A DNA stretch of 64,000 nucleotides from Imbricaverruca yamaguchii (Eukaryota; Arthropoda; Thecostraca; Neoverrucidae), in contig JAOTOL010001166.1 of the NCBI GenBank assembly GCA_034440575.1, positions 1 to 64,000 of the forward strand, in the 5' to 3' direction. How positions within the stretch are numbered: position 1 is the first letter of the stretch; every line of letters starts with the position of its first letter. Positions 37,125-47,600 of this stretch are shown here, piece by piece. The notes below the pieces were generated by a model that saw nothing but the letters and a program-made list of their open reading frames with translations, made no database searches and was not told the DNA's origin. The translations under genes were made by a program, and so were the position numbers.

Positions 37125-37830
37125 TTGTACATCACACTGCAGGTCCACCCTCTGACACTGCGCGCCGCACCCACCATATTGTACAGGGCACTCCAGGTCC
37201 ACCCTCTGACACTGCGCGCCGCACCCACCATATTGTACAGGGCACTCCAGGTCCACCCTCTGACACTGCGCGCCGCACACACCATATTGTACAGGGCACT
37301 CCAGGTCCACCCTCTGACACTGCGCGCCGCACCCACCGTATCGTACAGGGCACTCCAGGTCCACCCTCCGACACTGGGCGCCGCACACACCATATCGTAC
37401 AGGGCACTCCAGGTCCACCCTCTGACACTGCGCGCCGCACCCACCATACTGTACAGGGCACTCCAGGTCCACCCTCTGACACCGGGTGGCGCACACTCCA
37501 TATTGTACAGGACACGTCAGGTCCTGCCTCTGACACTGGGCGGTGCATCTGTCAAACAATATATCGCCCACGACACAATCGATCCCACCTGATACTGGGC
37601 ACCGCCACCCTACATATCGCCCACATCACAGATCCCACATTCTGACACTGGATGCCGCATCCGCCACCCTACACATCGCCCACATCACAGATCCAACCTC
37701 TGACACTGGGCACTGCACCTGCCAACCCACATATCGCCCACGACACCACAAATCCCACCTTCAACACGGGGCATCTCACCCGCCACCCTACACATCGCCC
37801 CATCCTCACCCAACCGACCGCTACTCCGCA
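37125..37830. repeat. minisatellite, 54 bp unit, right part degenerate
   Basis: Eight good copies (37125-37560) of a 54 bp unit (CAGGTCCACCCTCTGACACT ... CATATTGTACAGGGCACTC) continue as poorly matching units to about 37830. Because 54 is a multiple of three, all minus frames stay open. One reads as an 18-residue Cys-rich repeat (CPVQYGGCGAQCQRVDLE). Confidence 0.9.
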
Positions 37831-38049
37831 GCACAAAGCACGTACAATACAGCCCACACACACCATCCCGCAATGCCACCATATGGAGGAGCCTCGCAGG
37901 CCAGCAGGTAATGCCATGATATAGAGACGCCTCGTAAACCAGCACGTAATGCCGCAGTGTGGAAACGCCTCGAGACTTTCAGCAGACGTCTCACCCTCGC
38001 ACGGCGTTCTCGTGCGATCATCCCCACACGGTCCGGTGACGTTGCCCAC

Positions 38050-38330
38050 GGTAGAGCCGCACAAATCGCCACACCCCCACCGCACGAACACCGCCACGTC
38101 GCCACCGCACAAATCGCCACACCCCCACCGCACGAACATCGCCACATCGCCACCGCACAAATCGCCACACCCCCACCGCACGAACATCGCCACGTCGCCA
38201 CCGCACAAATCGCCACACCCCCGCCGCACGAACACCGCCGCATCGCCACACCTCCACCGCTCGAACATCGCCACATCGCCACCGCACAAATCGCCACACC
38301 CCCACCGCACGAACACCGCCGAGTGCGGCC
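38050..38330. repeat. minisatellite, 48 bp unit
   Basis: About six copies of ACCGCACAAATCGCCACACC plus CCCACCGCACGAACATCGCC and ACATCGCC. Confidence 0.9.
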
Positions 38331-38834
38331 ACGCCCGCCTGTATGCCCGCACGTGCACGCATGAGGTGCATTTGTGGCGAGTGTAAGCCCAGTGTGTGTG
38401 CACGCAGGTGCATGACGTCGGGAACGTGTAGGGCCAGCGGGTCCATTCTCCACTTCTCGCGACCCTCGCCATCACTCCTTCAGGTGAAAATGGCACTGGC
38501 CCCTCCAGCCTCCACCAGCGCTCAACGTCTCTGTGTGCGTGTGCATAAATGAGCTTGTTTGTATACTTAACGTCGATGCATGTATGTATGAGCATCCATA
38601 TGTGGACACATCAGTATGTATGGCCGTTTGCATGTGTGCAAATGCACGTCGGACATCGACTATGACAACAGGTTGAACTGTCATTTTGAAGAAAAACGAC
38701 ACACTATGTTAACGAACGTACAAGGGTGGCTGACCATCAAACGGGCACATTCACGAAATCGGAGGGAAACCAGTCTTTAGCGCGAACAACTGGCTTGCCA
38801 ATCCATTGGATTGACAAGCCTTGCCTGACCAGTC

Positions 38835-39285
38835 GGAACTTCCTCAGTACCGGGGCCTTCCTCAGTACCAGGCCTGTCTCAGTACCTGGGTCTTCCTCAG
38901 TACCGGGCCTTCCTCAGTACCTGGCCTGTCTCAGTACCTGGGTCTGCCTCAGTACCGGGCCTGTCCTCAGTACCGGGGCCTGCCTCAGTACAGGACTTTC
39001 CTCAGTACAAGGACCGGCCTAAGTACGGGATCTTCCTCAGTGCATGGACTCTCCCTAGTACAGGGATCTTCCGCAGTACATGGGCCTTCTCTAGTACAGG
39101 CACCTTCCCCAGCGCATGGCCTGCCTCACTAGGCACCTTGTCCAGTGCAGAGGCCTTCTCCAGTACACGACCTTCCCCAGCGCGGTGCCCGCCTCAGTAG
39201 CCCACGGGCCCGCCTCAGTACCGGGCCCGCCTTAATACAGGGCACGCCTCAGTACAGGGCCCGCCTCAGTACGGGCTGCCCCGAC
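38835..39285. repeat. minisatellite abutting the eEF2K stop codon
   Basis: Units of about 16-24 bp with core CCTCAGTACCGGGCC. In eEF2K orientation it begins some 15-20 nt after the stop, so it would lie in the 3' UTR if transcription continues. No convincing polyadenylation signal was seen before it. Confidence 0.85.
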
Positions 39286-39288
39286 TCG

Positions 39289-39407
39289 CTACTCGTCGCC
39301 GTCGTCGCCCAGCGCCCAGCACTCGTCGGCGGCCATGAAGTACTTGTTGGCGGTGCGGCCCTGCATGGCGGTCGACGCCTGCTCGGCGGCCGCCGTGTAC
39401 AGCTCGG
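39289..39407 (-). CDS. eEF2K exon J: C-terminus and stop
   Basis: 2 nt plus 38 codons plus TAG; acceptor TTATCTTGTTCCAG. It encodes ELYTAAAEQASTAMQGRTAN, then KYFMAADECWALGDDGDE. It aligns with human DLYTQAAEAAMEAMKGRLAN and QYYQKAEEAWAQMEE, the C-terminus needed for eEF2 recognition. The vertebrate ending AQMEE is replaced by a Gly/Asp tail of similar acidity. Confidence 0.96.
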
Positions 39408-39411
39408 CTGG

Positions 39412-39707
39412 AACAAGATAAACAACATAACATTACACATAACATAACACATAACATAACAAGATAAACAACATAACATAACACATAAAATAACAAGATA
39501 AACAACATAACATAACACATAACATAACAAGATAAACAACATAACATAACACATAACATAACAAGATAAACAACATAACATAACACATAACATAACAAGA
39601 TAAACAACATAACATAACGCATGACATAACAAGATAAACAAAACACAACATAACAAGATAAACAACATAACATAACACACAACATAACAAGATAAACAAC
39701 ATAACAC
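39412..39707. repeat. 34 bp array upstream of exon J acceptor
   Basis: Eight to nine copies of AACAAGATAAACAACATAAC plus ATAACACATAACAT. In gene orientation it forms a T-rich tract (TTGTTTATCTTGTT) and starts a few nt from the acceptor. Each unit repeats the TATCTTGTT pyrimidine stretch that precedes the real CAG. Confidence 0.92.
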
Positions 39708-39709
39708 AC

Positions 39710-40200
39710 ACACACACACAGGGGTCACAGCCAGGGTCACAACTGGACACAGCCAGGGTCACAGGGAGTCACGGCGTCACAACCAGACACAGGTCACAAG
39801 GGGTCACGACTGGATACAGCCTGGGTCACGGGGCATCACACGGTTGGTTATTTGGGCTTATGGGCACATCGTAGGATATCACATCCGAAGTCACACGTGT
39901 TCACAGCCAGGGCAACGGGGGTCACAGCCACACCATAACTGGGTCACAGAGGGTCGCAATGCATCACATCCGGAGTCACAGAAGGTCACATTGGAATACA
40001 GCAGGGGTCACAGTCGGGGGCATCGGGTCACACCGACGCCATAGCTGGGTCACAGTGGGTCGGAGGGCATCACAGCCGGGGTCACAGCCACGTCAAAGAC
40101 GGGGTCACGAAGAGCCACAGGGGTTACGGCCGGACACAGCCAATGTCACAGGTCATGGGGGGGGGGGCACAGTCGGACGCAGCCAGGGTCACAGTGTAAG
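39710..40200. repeat. diverged array, GGGTCACAGCCAGGGTCACA
   Basis: Units of 18-25 bp with many substitutions. It contains a fragment of the micro hairpin element at 39843-39884. Confidence 0.75.
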
Positions 40201-40359
40201 TGTGGCTCTCCGCATGGCGCTATCTGCCATAGTTTGGGAAGCGCCACTCATTGCGTACTCCGGGAGCACCATCGCACTAAATGCTGTAAACCAGATGCGG
40301 TTCTGCAAACGCCGTGCTGTAGTCCGCGTATAGTTCTCTGGGAAGCCTGTCACACCACC

Positions 40360-40905
40360 TGTTCGGCTGAAGTCTGGCTCCAGGTTTGGTTCTCCGGACA
40401 TCGCACACCCATCGTTCTGCTGCAGTCTGTGAAGGGTTCTCTACGGAGACCCGTCACGTTACCCGCCCGGCTGAAGTCCGGCTCCAGGCTGGCTTCCCAA
40501 GACGGCGTGTACCCTGCCGCAGTCCGCCTATGATTCTCAGGTGAGCCCCGTCCCCTTACCTGCTCGGCCGAAATCCGGCTCCAGGTTTGGTTCTCCAGGC
40601 GCTGTGTACCCTGCCGTAGTCCGTGTAGGGTTCTCTGCCGAGACCCATCGCATCACCTGCTCGGCTGAAGTCGGGCTCCAGGCTTGGCTCTCCAGGCGCT
40701 GTGTACCCTCTCCGTAGGCGTCTTACCGAGACCCATCGCATACCTCCGGCTGAAGTCTCCAGGTCTCCTAGTCCGTGTAGGGTTCTCTACCGAGACCCAT
40801 CGCATCACCTGCTCGGCTGAAGTCGGGCTCCAGGCTTGGCTCTCCAGGCGCTGTGTACCCTGCCGTAGTCCGTGTAGGGTTCTCTACCGAGACCCGTCAC
40901 ATTAC
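40360..40905 (-). repeat. 97 bp array containing exon I end and 5' splice site
   Basis: Six further copies (one partial, at 40750) of the exon I end, CTGGAGCCCGACTTCAGCCG plus AGCAG, followed by a GT-type donor and about 65 nt of intron. Adjacent copies at 40811 and 40908 are 97 bp apart. The unit length is not a multiple of three. Confidence 0.92.
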
Positions 40906-41039
40906 CTGCTCGGTTGAAGTCGGGCTCCAGGTTCGGTCCACCGGTCCGCAGCAGGTGGGCGGCCTTGCCCAGCAGCAGGTAGGCGGGCTCGTCCGACTCC
41001 TGGGTCTCCTCCGGCTCAGTCTCTACGGCCCGCTCATAC
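40906..41039 (-). CDS. eEF2K exon I: Sel1-like repeat
   Basis: 134 nt (1+44 codons+1); acceptor TGACGTCAG, donor CGAGCAG^GTAATG. It encodes YERAVETEPEETQESDEPAY, LLLGKAAHLLRTGG and PNLEPDFNRA. It aligns with human HWYNTALE, DEPRYMMLAREAEMLFTGG and the PQRSGD region. The final codons plus donor recur in the 97 bp units of the downstream array. Confidence 0.94.
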
Positions 41040-41079
41040 CTGACGTCAGAGCACTCGTCACAATATGCGCGCATTAAAT

Positions 41080-41290
41080 ATGTATTTATTATTAATTAGT
41101 AATTGCTTAGTATTAATGTTAATTATTAGTACTGATTATTAATGAATAATTATTAGTATTGAGTATTAATGAATAATTATTATTATAGATTATTAATGAA
41201 TAATTATTAGTATTGATTATTATTTATTGATCACTATTAATTATTGTTTAATAATAATAAATTATATCTTAATTAACAACCAAACATGAT
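41080..41290. repeat. AT-rich repeat, TTATTAATGAATAATTATTA
   Basis: Diverged 25-30 bp units of ATTAATGAATAATTATTAGT upstream of exon I. Confidence 0.75.
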
Positions 41291-41429
41291 AAACATGCAT
41301 TAATGACAAGATGAGATATTATATGACAAATTGGTAACACAACAGATTTGTGCGAATAATCCAACCCAAACGCACGAACGATGTGTGATACACAGGGACG
41401 CTCAGTGACCAGACTGCGCTCCGGTCAGT

Positions 41430-42566
41430 CACCGCCACACCGCGCCCGTGACCAGCATCAGAACCAGGCGCCTGACCAGTGACCCACTATTCTGCACCGG
41501 CACCAGTGACCCACCACCCTCCACCGCGCCTGACCAGTGACCCACCATCCTCCACCATGACCACCCCCACCAGTGACCGAGCAGTACCCACCCTGCACCG
41601 GTGACTGGCCAGTAGCCCACTTCTTCGACGGCCCGACCAGTGACCCACCACTACCACCGCCGGTGACCGACCAGTTACCCACTCTGCACCAGTGACTGAC
41701 CAGTGACCCACCACCTTCCGCCGGCTGACCGACCAGTGACCACCCACCGCTACCAGTGACCTGACCAGTGGACACCCACCGCCAGCCTGACCAGTGCCAC
41801 CCCGCACCAGTGGCCGACTGACCTGCCCACCAGTCCGACTGACCAGTGACCCACCCCCGCCGGTGACCGACCAGCCCCCCCCCTCAAACACCGCACCAGT
41901 GGCGACTGACCAGTGGCCACCCACCGTGGCCGCCGGCCCCCACACCGACCTGACCAGTCCCGCCCGCACCAGTGACTGACCAGTGGACCCACCACCTACA
42001 GTCCCCCGGTGACCGACCAGTGGACCACCCACCACCGATACCTGACCAGTGCCCGACCATGACCAGTGGACCACCCACCACCGACGCCTGACCAGTGCCC
42101 CGCCCCGCACCAGTGGCCGACTGACCAGTGGACCACCCACCACCGACGCCTGACCAGTGCCCCGCCCCGCGCCAGTGGCCGACTGATCAGTGCCCCGCCC
42201 GCCAGGCCGACTGACCAGTGGACCACCCACCACCGACGCCTGACCAGTGCCCCGCCCCGCGCCAGTGGCCGACTGACCAGTGGACCACCACCACCGATCC
42301 TCCCCCCACTCTGACAGACGCCTGACCAGTGCCCCGCCCCGCACCAGTGGCCGACTGACCAGTGGACCACCCACCACCGACGCCTGACCAGTGCCCCACC
42401 CCGCACCAGTGGACCACCCACCACCGACGCCTGACCAGTGCCCCCCCGCACCAGTGGCCGCGACCAGTGCGACCTGGACCGCCCACCACCGACGCCTGAC
42501 CAGTGCCCCGCCCCGCGCCAGTGGCCGACTGATCAGTGCCCCGCCCCGCGCCAGTGGCCGACTGAC
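41430..42566 (-). repeat. 62 bp array containing exon H 5' splice site
   Basis: Roughly 20 copies of a 62 bp unit, diverged toward 41430. In gene orientation each holds CCACTGGTCAGT(CGG), identical to the exon H boundary, and a second CACTGGTCAGG. The exon-proximal end is the most homogeneous. Confidence 0.93.
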
Positions 42567-42721
42567 CAGTGGACGGCCCGGCTCCAGTCGCGCCGCTCCG
42601 GCACGTAGGTGCCCAGCTCGCAGCAGTGCGCCAGCTCCACCATGCACGGCCGGTCGCCGGCCTCGGCCGCCCGCTCCAGCAGCGACAGGCCGCGACGTCG
42701 GTTCTCGGCCGTGTCGTCCAT
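42567..42721 (-). CDS. eEF2K exon H: Sel1-like repeat
   Basis: 51 codons plus 2 nt; acceptor GGCGTGCGGCAG, donor TCCACTG^GTCAGT. It encodes MDDTAENRRRGLSLLERAAE, then AGDRPCMVELAHCCELGTYV and PERRDWSRAVH. It aligns with human EENKTKGFDYLLKAAEAGDR and DRCQDWLEALHW. It ends in phase 2 (TG^G) and joins exon I as HWYERAVE. The donor lies inside the 62 bp array at 41430-42566. Confidence 0.96.
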
Positions 42722-42749
42722 CTGCCGCACGCCAAGAAAAACCCTCGGT

Positions 42750-42905
42750 GGTTGTTGGTTTTGCGACCCGTCGACCGTTGAGTCATGCAGCGTCGCCAAT
42801 CTCTCACGCCGACTGGTCGCGGGCGAAGAGTAGCGACAGGTGAGACTCGAACCCACACTATTTCGGTTGTGAGACGAATAGCTTACCCTAAACTACTAGC
42901 CTACC
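42750..42905 (-). mobile_element. SINE-B copy
   Basis: Reverse copy just upstream of the exon H acceptor; the head is slightly degenerate (CACTATTTCGG). Confidence 0.88.
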
Positions 42906-43107
42906 TAAAGTGAGCTAACGGCGGCGTCGTAACTCGGTGACGTCATGCCGTGACGTCACCGTCACATCGCTACAGCAATGCTCCATGAACGTCGGCTTTG
43001 GCATAGTGGAGGACACCCAGACCAAGACGTCAAAATGCGCTCAGGCAATCTCAGGTATAATGCGCAAACGTGGCGTGAAAGCTGAAAGGCAACAATTTGC
43101 CATGATG

Positions 43108-43171
43108 CTTTGGTTGGTTGGTTATTGGGGTTTAGGGGCGCATCGACTGCTGAGGTCATGCAGCGCCCATC
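43108..43171 (-). mobile_element. micro hairpin element with TSD
   Basis: Flanked by CCATGATGCTTTG and CCATGATACTTTG. Confidence 0.7.
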
Positions 43172-43402
43172 CATGATACTTTGACTACGGCTTTATGGTG
43201 ATTATGGTTCTGGGCGCGTCGACCAGGGTTGACTTCGGCTTGGTGATTTGGAAAAGAGCAACTTCGAACACAACTTTGCGATGGAATTCAAGCCGAAGGT
43301 GAGTGGCGAAACTGCCGTCCATTTTCATATTCCAACATAGTCACAGTTCACGGAAGTTGGAGGCTTTCACTAAAATGTTGCAGGCACTCCGTCGTATCTG
43401 GG

Positions 43403-43460
43403 TGGTTGGTTATTTGGGCTTAGGGGCGCTTCGACTGATTCGGTCATACAGCGCCCATGA
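43403..43460 (-). mobile_element. micro hairpin element with TSD
   Basis: Flanked by GTCGTATCTG on both sides. Confidence 0.72.
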
Positions 43461-43969
43461 GTCGTATCTGAACATTTCGTTTTGATTGCACCCTCACTTC
43501 GAACGCTTGCCGAAGGGTGCCTTACGGATAATCCCCCGATCGCTCCACAGAATCACTCGCTCGCTCTCTCAGCAGAATCACTCAGGACACGTGACCCTCA
43601 CCAGCTGATGGCACACTGCCAGTAACGAGGCACGCTGCTGCCACAAAACAATCAAAGTGACAAACCGACATCCCTGCCCACTTCAGGTCCGCATCCTTCA
43701 GCCTGCTTAAATCACCCACGAGTCCACACAATAGCCAAAGTAAAATACCCAAGCTACAATAGCTACACAACAGCCAAGTCAAACTGACCTCGCCGAACCC
43801 ATACTCCACAGCTGCTGTCATCACCAGCCGAACCAGGCGAGCCAGAATCGTATCCCAGTACGCTGACCTTACCGTACCAGAGGCGGCCGCCGTTGACGTC
43901 CCGGCCTGACCAGTCTGACATCGGCCGCCACTGACCCGACCCCACCTGACCTGGACCGTGCCGGGCGTG

Positions 43970-44397
43970 CTGACCTGTATGTCGCTGAGCAGGTCGTGCG
44001 GCCGCTGACCTGTATGTCGCTGAGCAGGTCGTGCGGCCGTGCTGACCTGTATGTCGCTGAGCAGGTCGTGCGGCCGTGCGGCCGTGCTGACCTGTATGTC
44101 GCTGAGCAGGTCGTGCGGCCGTGCTGACCTGTATGTCGCTGAGCAGGTCGTGCGGCCGTGCTGACCTGTTGTCGCTGAGCAGGTCGTGCGGCCGTGTGTG
44201 CAGGTGGCTGACCTGTATGTCGCTGAGCAGGTCGTGCGGCCGCGCTGACCTGTATATCGCTGAGCAGGTCGTGCGGCCGTGCTGACCTGTATGTCGCTGA
44301 GCAGGTCGTGCGGCCGTGCTGACCTGTATGTCGCTGGGCAGGTCGTGCGGCCGTGCTGACCTGTATGTCGCTGAGCAGGTCGTGCGGCCGTGCTGAC
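43970..44397 (-). repeat. 37 bp array containing exon G end and 5' splice site
   Basis: Eleven copies besides the exon itself. Each reads, in gene orientation, GGCCGCACGACCTGCTCAGC then GACATACAG^GTCAGCAC. Nearly every copy keeps an intact GT donor. Copy-to-copy identity is very high, so expansion is recent or homogenisation is active. Confidence 0.96.
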
Positions 44398-44556
44398 CTG
44401 TATGTCGCTGAGCAGGTCGTGCGGCCGGCCCAGGTAGAGGTCGGCGGCGGTGACGATGGCCGGCAGGACGCCGCAGTCCACGGCACGCTCCAGGTGGAAC
44501 AGGCACGCCGTCCGGTCGTACTCCTCACGGTGGTCGGCCGCCAGGAACCGGCCCAC
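44398..44556 (-). CDS. eEF2K exon G: Sel1-like repeat
   Basis: 53 codons, phase 0; acceptor GTGACTCCAG, donor GACATACAG^GTCAGC. It encodes VGRFLAADHREEYDRTACLF, HLERAVDCGVLPAIVTAADL and YLGRPHDLLSDIQ. It aligns with human GGRFCEKDEEWDQESAVFHLEHAA as a block and with LPHHILADV. The last 10-12 codons and the donor are the founder of a 37 bp minisatellite with 12 copies. Confidence 0.96.
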
Positions 44557-44620
44557 CTGGAGTCACGGGTCACAGGTCAGGTCATGTTCACAGGTCACAG
44601 GTCATGTCATGTTCACGGTT

Positions 44621-44677
44621 GATTGATTATTTGGGCTTAAGGGCGCATCAACTGCTACTGGTTATGTAGCGCCCATG
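44621..44677 (-). mobile_element. micro hairpin element with TSD
   Basis: Flanked by GTCATGTTCACGG on both sides. Confidence 0.72.
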
Positions 44678-44719
44678 TCATGTTCACGGGTCGCAGGTCA
44701 GGTTATGTCTGTGGTGGTG

Positions 44720-44985
44720 GTAGCTGTCGGTTTTACGACACGTCGACCGTTGAGTGGTGGTGTTGGTGGTGGTGGTGGTTGGTGTTACGACACGTCGGCC
44801 ATCGAGTCATGCAGCGTCACCAATCTCTCACGCCGATTGGTCGCGGGCGAAGAGTAGCAACAGGCGAGACTGGAACCACAATCTCTCTGTTGTGAGACGG
44901 GCAACTTACCCCTAGACTACTCGTCCCCTATGTCGTACCCGTGATCGTACATAAAGTGCGTCGTGAACCACCCAATAAACAAGCT
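44720..44985. mobile_element. SINE-B (minus) next to SINE-A 3' fragment (plus)
   Basis: SINE-B at 44720-44930 has an internal (GGT)n expansion and a duplicated piece of its 3' end. 44930-44985 is the 3' end of a SINE-A in the opposite orientation (CATAAAGTGCGTCGTGAACC). Confidence 0.8.
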
Positions 44986-45514
44986 CCCATTCGCCAGTCA
45001 CATCCAGAAGACTGAAGAGGACCGATGGATGGACCGATGGTCTCCTGCTCTTTTTTAGAGCTACTAACTCTTCCCAGAATTCTCACCAGATGTCCTTGAG
45101 GCACGAACGCACTGGCCAACACTCCAGTCTGCTGATTAATTTTAAGTGATCGCTTTGAGTGTTGACACAAGAGCCATTAAAGCCATTAAAGGCAAATTAA
45201 AGAGCATTGACATGACACCTAGTGCATCGAATGGGGAAACAGGAGTTCGAAAAGTAATCCACGCGCTTATGATGTGTTCTGAACTAATATCTCCCTTCAG
45301 TACTCGGACTACATGTGCATTAATTTGTTCAATTGTATTTGGAAATGAGAAGAGAGATAGGGTTTAGAGGATGATGTTCAAAATGAATAATGTCTTGGGG
45401 ACAGTCTCTGATCTGTGGGCGCAAGCCGATAGCTTAAAAGCAAACTGGATCGGAAACTTATCGACATAAATATAATGGGGAAGTGGAAAGAAATATCAAA
45501 AAGGGCGCAACATG

Positions 45515-46945
45515 TCCTCTCGACGCGTCCCCAGCCGCCACGAGACAGCCGCGGCCCGTCCCCAGCCACCACGAGATAGTCATGGCCCGTCCCCAGCTGC
45601 CACGAGACAGTCGTGACCCGTCCCCAGCCACGAGACAGTCACGACCCGTCCCCAGCCGCCACGAGACAGTCGTGACGCATCCTCAGCCGCCACGAGACAG
45701 TCGTGACCCGTCCCCAGCCACGAGACAGTCGTGACGCATCCTCAGCCGCCACGAGACAGTCGTGACGCATCCCCAGCAGCCACGAGACAGTCGTGACCCG
45801 TCCCCAGCAGCCACGAGACAGTCGTGACCCGTCCCCAGCCACGAGACAGTCGTGACCCGTCCTCCAGCCGCCACGAGACAGTCGTGACCCGTCCCCAGCC
45901 GCCACGAGACAGTCGCGACCCGTCCCCCAGCCACGAGACAGTCGTGACCATCCCCAGCGCCACGAGACAGGTCCCAGCCGCCACGAGACAGTCGCGACCC
46001 GTCCGCCACGAGACAGTCGTGACGCGTCCCCAGCCACGAGACAGTCGTGACCCGTCCCCAGCCACGAGACAGTCGTGACCCGTCCCCAGCCACGAGACAG
46101 TCGTGACCCGTCCCGTGCCACGAGACAGTCGACCCGTCCCCAGGCCACGAGACAGTCGTGACCCGTCCCGGCCACGAGACAGTGACCCGTCCCCAGCGCC
46201 ACGAGACAGTCGTGACTCATCCTCAGCCGCCACGAGACAGTCGTGACCCGTCCCCAGCCGCCACGAGACAGTCGCGACCCGTCCCCAGCCGCCACGAGAC
46301 AGTCGTGACCCGTCCCCAGCCGCCACGAGACAGTCGTGACCCGTCCCCAGCCGCCACGAGACAGTCGTGACGCATCCTCAGCCACGAGACAGTCGTGACG
46401 CATCCTCAGCCGCCACGAGACAGTCGTGACCCGTCCCCAGGAGCCACGAGACAGTCGTGACGCATCCCCGGCAGCCACGAGACAGTCGTGACGCATCCCC
46501 AGCCGCCACGAGACGGTCGTGACGCATCCTCAGCCGCCACGAGACAGTCGTGACCCGTCCCCAGCCACGAGACAGTCGTGACCCGTCCTCAGTCACGAGA
46601 CAGTCGCGACCCGTCCCCAGCCGCCACGATACAGTCATGACCCGTCCCCAGCAGCCACGAGACAGTCGTGACGCATCCCCAGCAGCCACGAGACAGTCGT
46701 GACCCGTCCCCAGCCGCCACGAGACAGTCGTGACCCGTCCCCAGCCGCCACGAGACAGTCACGACCCGTCCCGTGCCACGAGACAGTCGTGACGCATCCC
46801 CAGCAGCCACGAGACAGTCACGACCCGCCCCAGCCACGGGACGGTCGTGACCCGTCCCCAGCCGCCGCGAGACAGTCGTGACGCGTCCCCAGCCACGAGA
46901 CAGTCGTGACGCATCCCCAGCCGCGAGACAGTCGTGACGCATCCT
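45515..46945. repeat. 27-30 bp array in intron F
   Basis: About 50 copies of CCACGAGACAGTCGTGACCC plus GTCCCCAG(CCG). It lies far from both splice sites. Frames stay open on both strands because the unit lacks stops. Confidence 0.95.
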
Positions 46946-47145
46946 CAGCCGCCCACCACGCGCCGTCTGCCGGTCCGCGCCGCCGGCGGCACGCCTCGGC
47001 GCCTGACGTACGGCGGAGTGGGCCAATTGATCACCCGGACGGACGGACGGCGGAGGCGGCGGCGGCGCCAGCTGCCGGGCCGCACGTCCAAGTCGGCCAA
47101 CTGCCGTGACGAACGGCGCGTGGCGTTGTGTGTCGCAGAACCCCG

Positions 47146-47456
47146 GGCTCTTCTGCGACGCATTCAACCGCCAGGTCGTGCAGCGCCGCCAACCCGTCAC
47201 GCCGACTGGTCGCGGTCGGTAAATGCCGTCGGTTGTGAGATTCGAACCAGCAATCTTGCGATCAAGAGCCAGACACTCTACCAACTGAGCTACCACGGCC
47301 CAGGCTCTTCTGCGACGAATTCAACCGCCAGGTCGTGCGGCGCCGCCAACCCGTCACGCCGACTGGTCGCGGTCGGTAAATGCCGTCGGTTGTGAGATTC
47401 GAACCGGCAATCTTGCGATCAAGAGCCAGAGACTACCAACTGAGCTACCACGGCCC
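47146..47456 (-). mobile_element. tandem pair of a third tRNA-derived SINE
   Basis: Two head-to-tail copies of about 155 bp. Each has a tRNA-like head (GGCCGTGGTAGCTCAGTTGG, then TAGAGTGTC and GGTTCGAATC) with a CTCTTGA anticodon-like loop, followed by CGACCGCGACCAGTCGGCGTG. The last motif is shared with the body of SINE-B, so the families are related. The anticodon stem pairs poorly, so these are not active tRNA genes. Confidence 0.8.
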
Positions 47457-47559
47457 CCCGCCGTGTGTCGCGTGCTTCGCGCGGCATCGTCAGCAGCAGT
47501 GAGCGGTCCGGTTCACCCGCTGATGGCAGGTGAACTTGCGCCGCGTACAGTAGATGTAG

Positions 47560-47600
47560 TTTATGGGCACATCGACTGCATAGGTCATGTAGCAGTGCAC
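47560..47600 (-). mobile_element. degenerate micro hairpin element
   Basis: GGGCACATCGACTGCATAGG then TCATGTAGC resembles the family, but the terminal stem is partly lost. Confidence 0.45.

Noticed and set aside
45515..46945. Resemblance to a CRISPR array (regular short repeats)
   Set aside because: Units are contiguous with no unique spacers, in a eukaryotic intron. It is a minisatellite.
47000..47140. Possible extra eEF2K exon between F and G
   Set aside because: Exons F and G join seamlessly in phase and in homology (KYHE-VGRF), so no exon is needed; the frame here is low-complexity GC-rich.
47226..47300. Possible functional tRNA gene (Lys-like CTT loop)
   Set aside because: Anticodon stem has mismatches, and the sequence continues into a SINE body and is duplicated with it.
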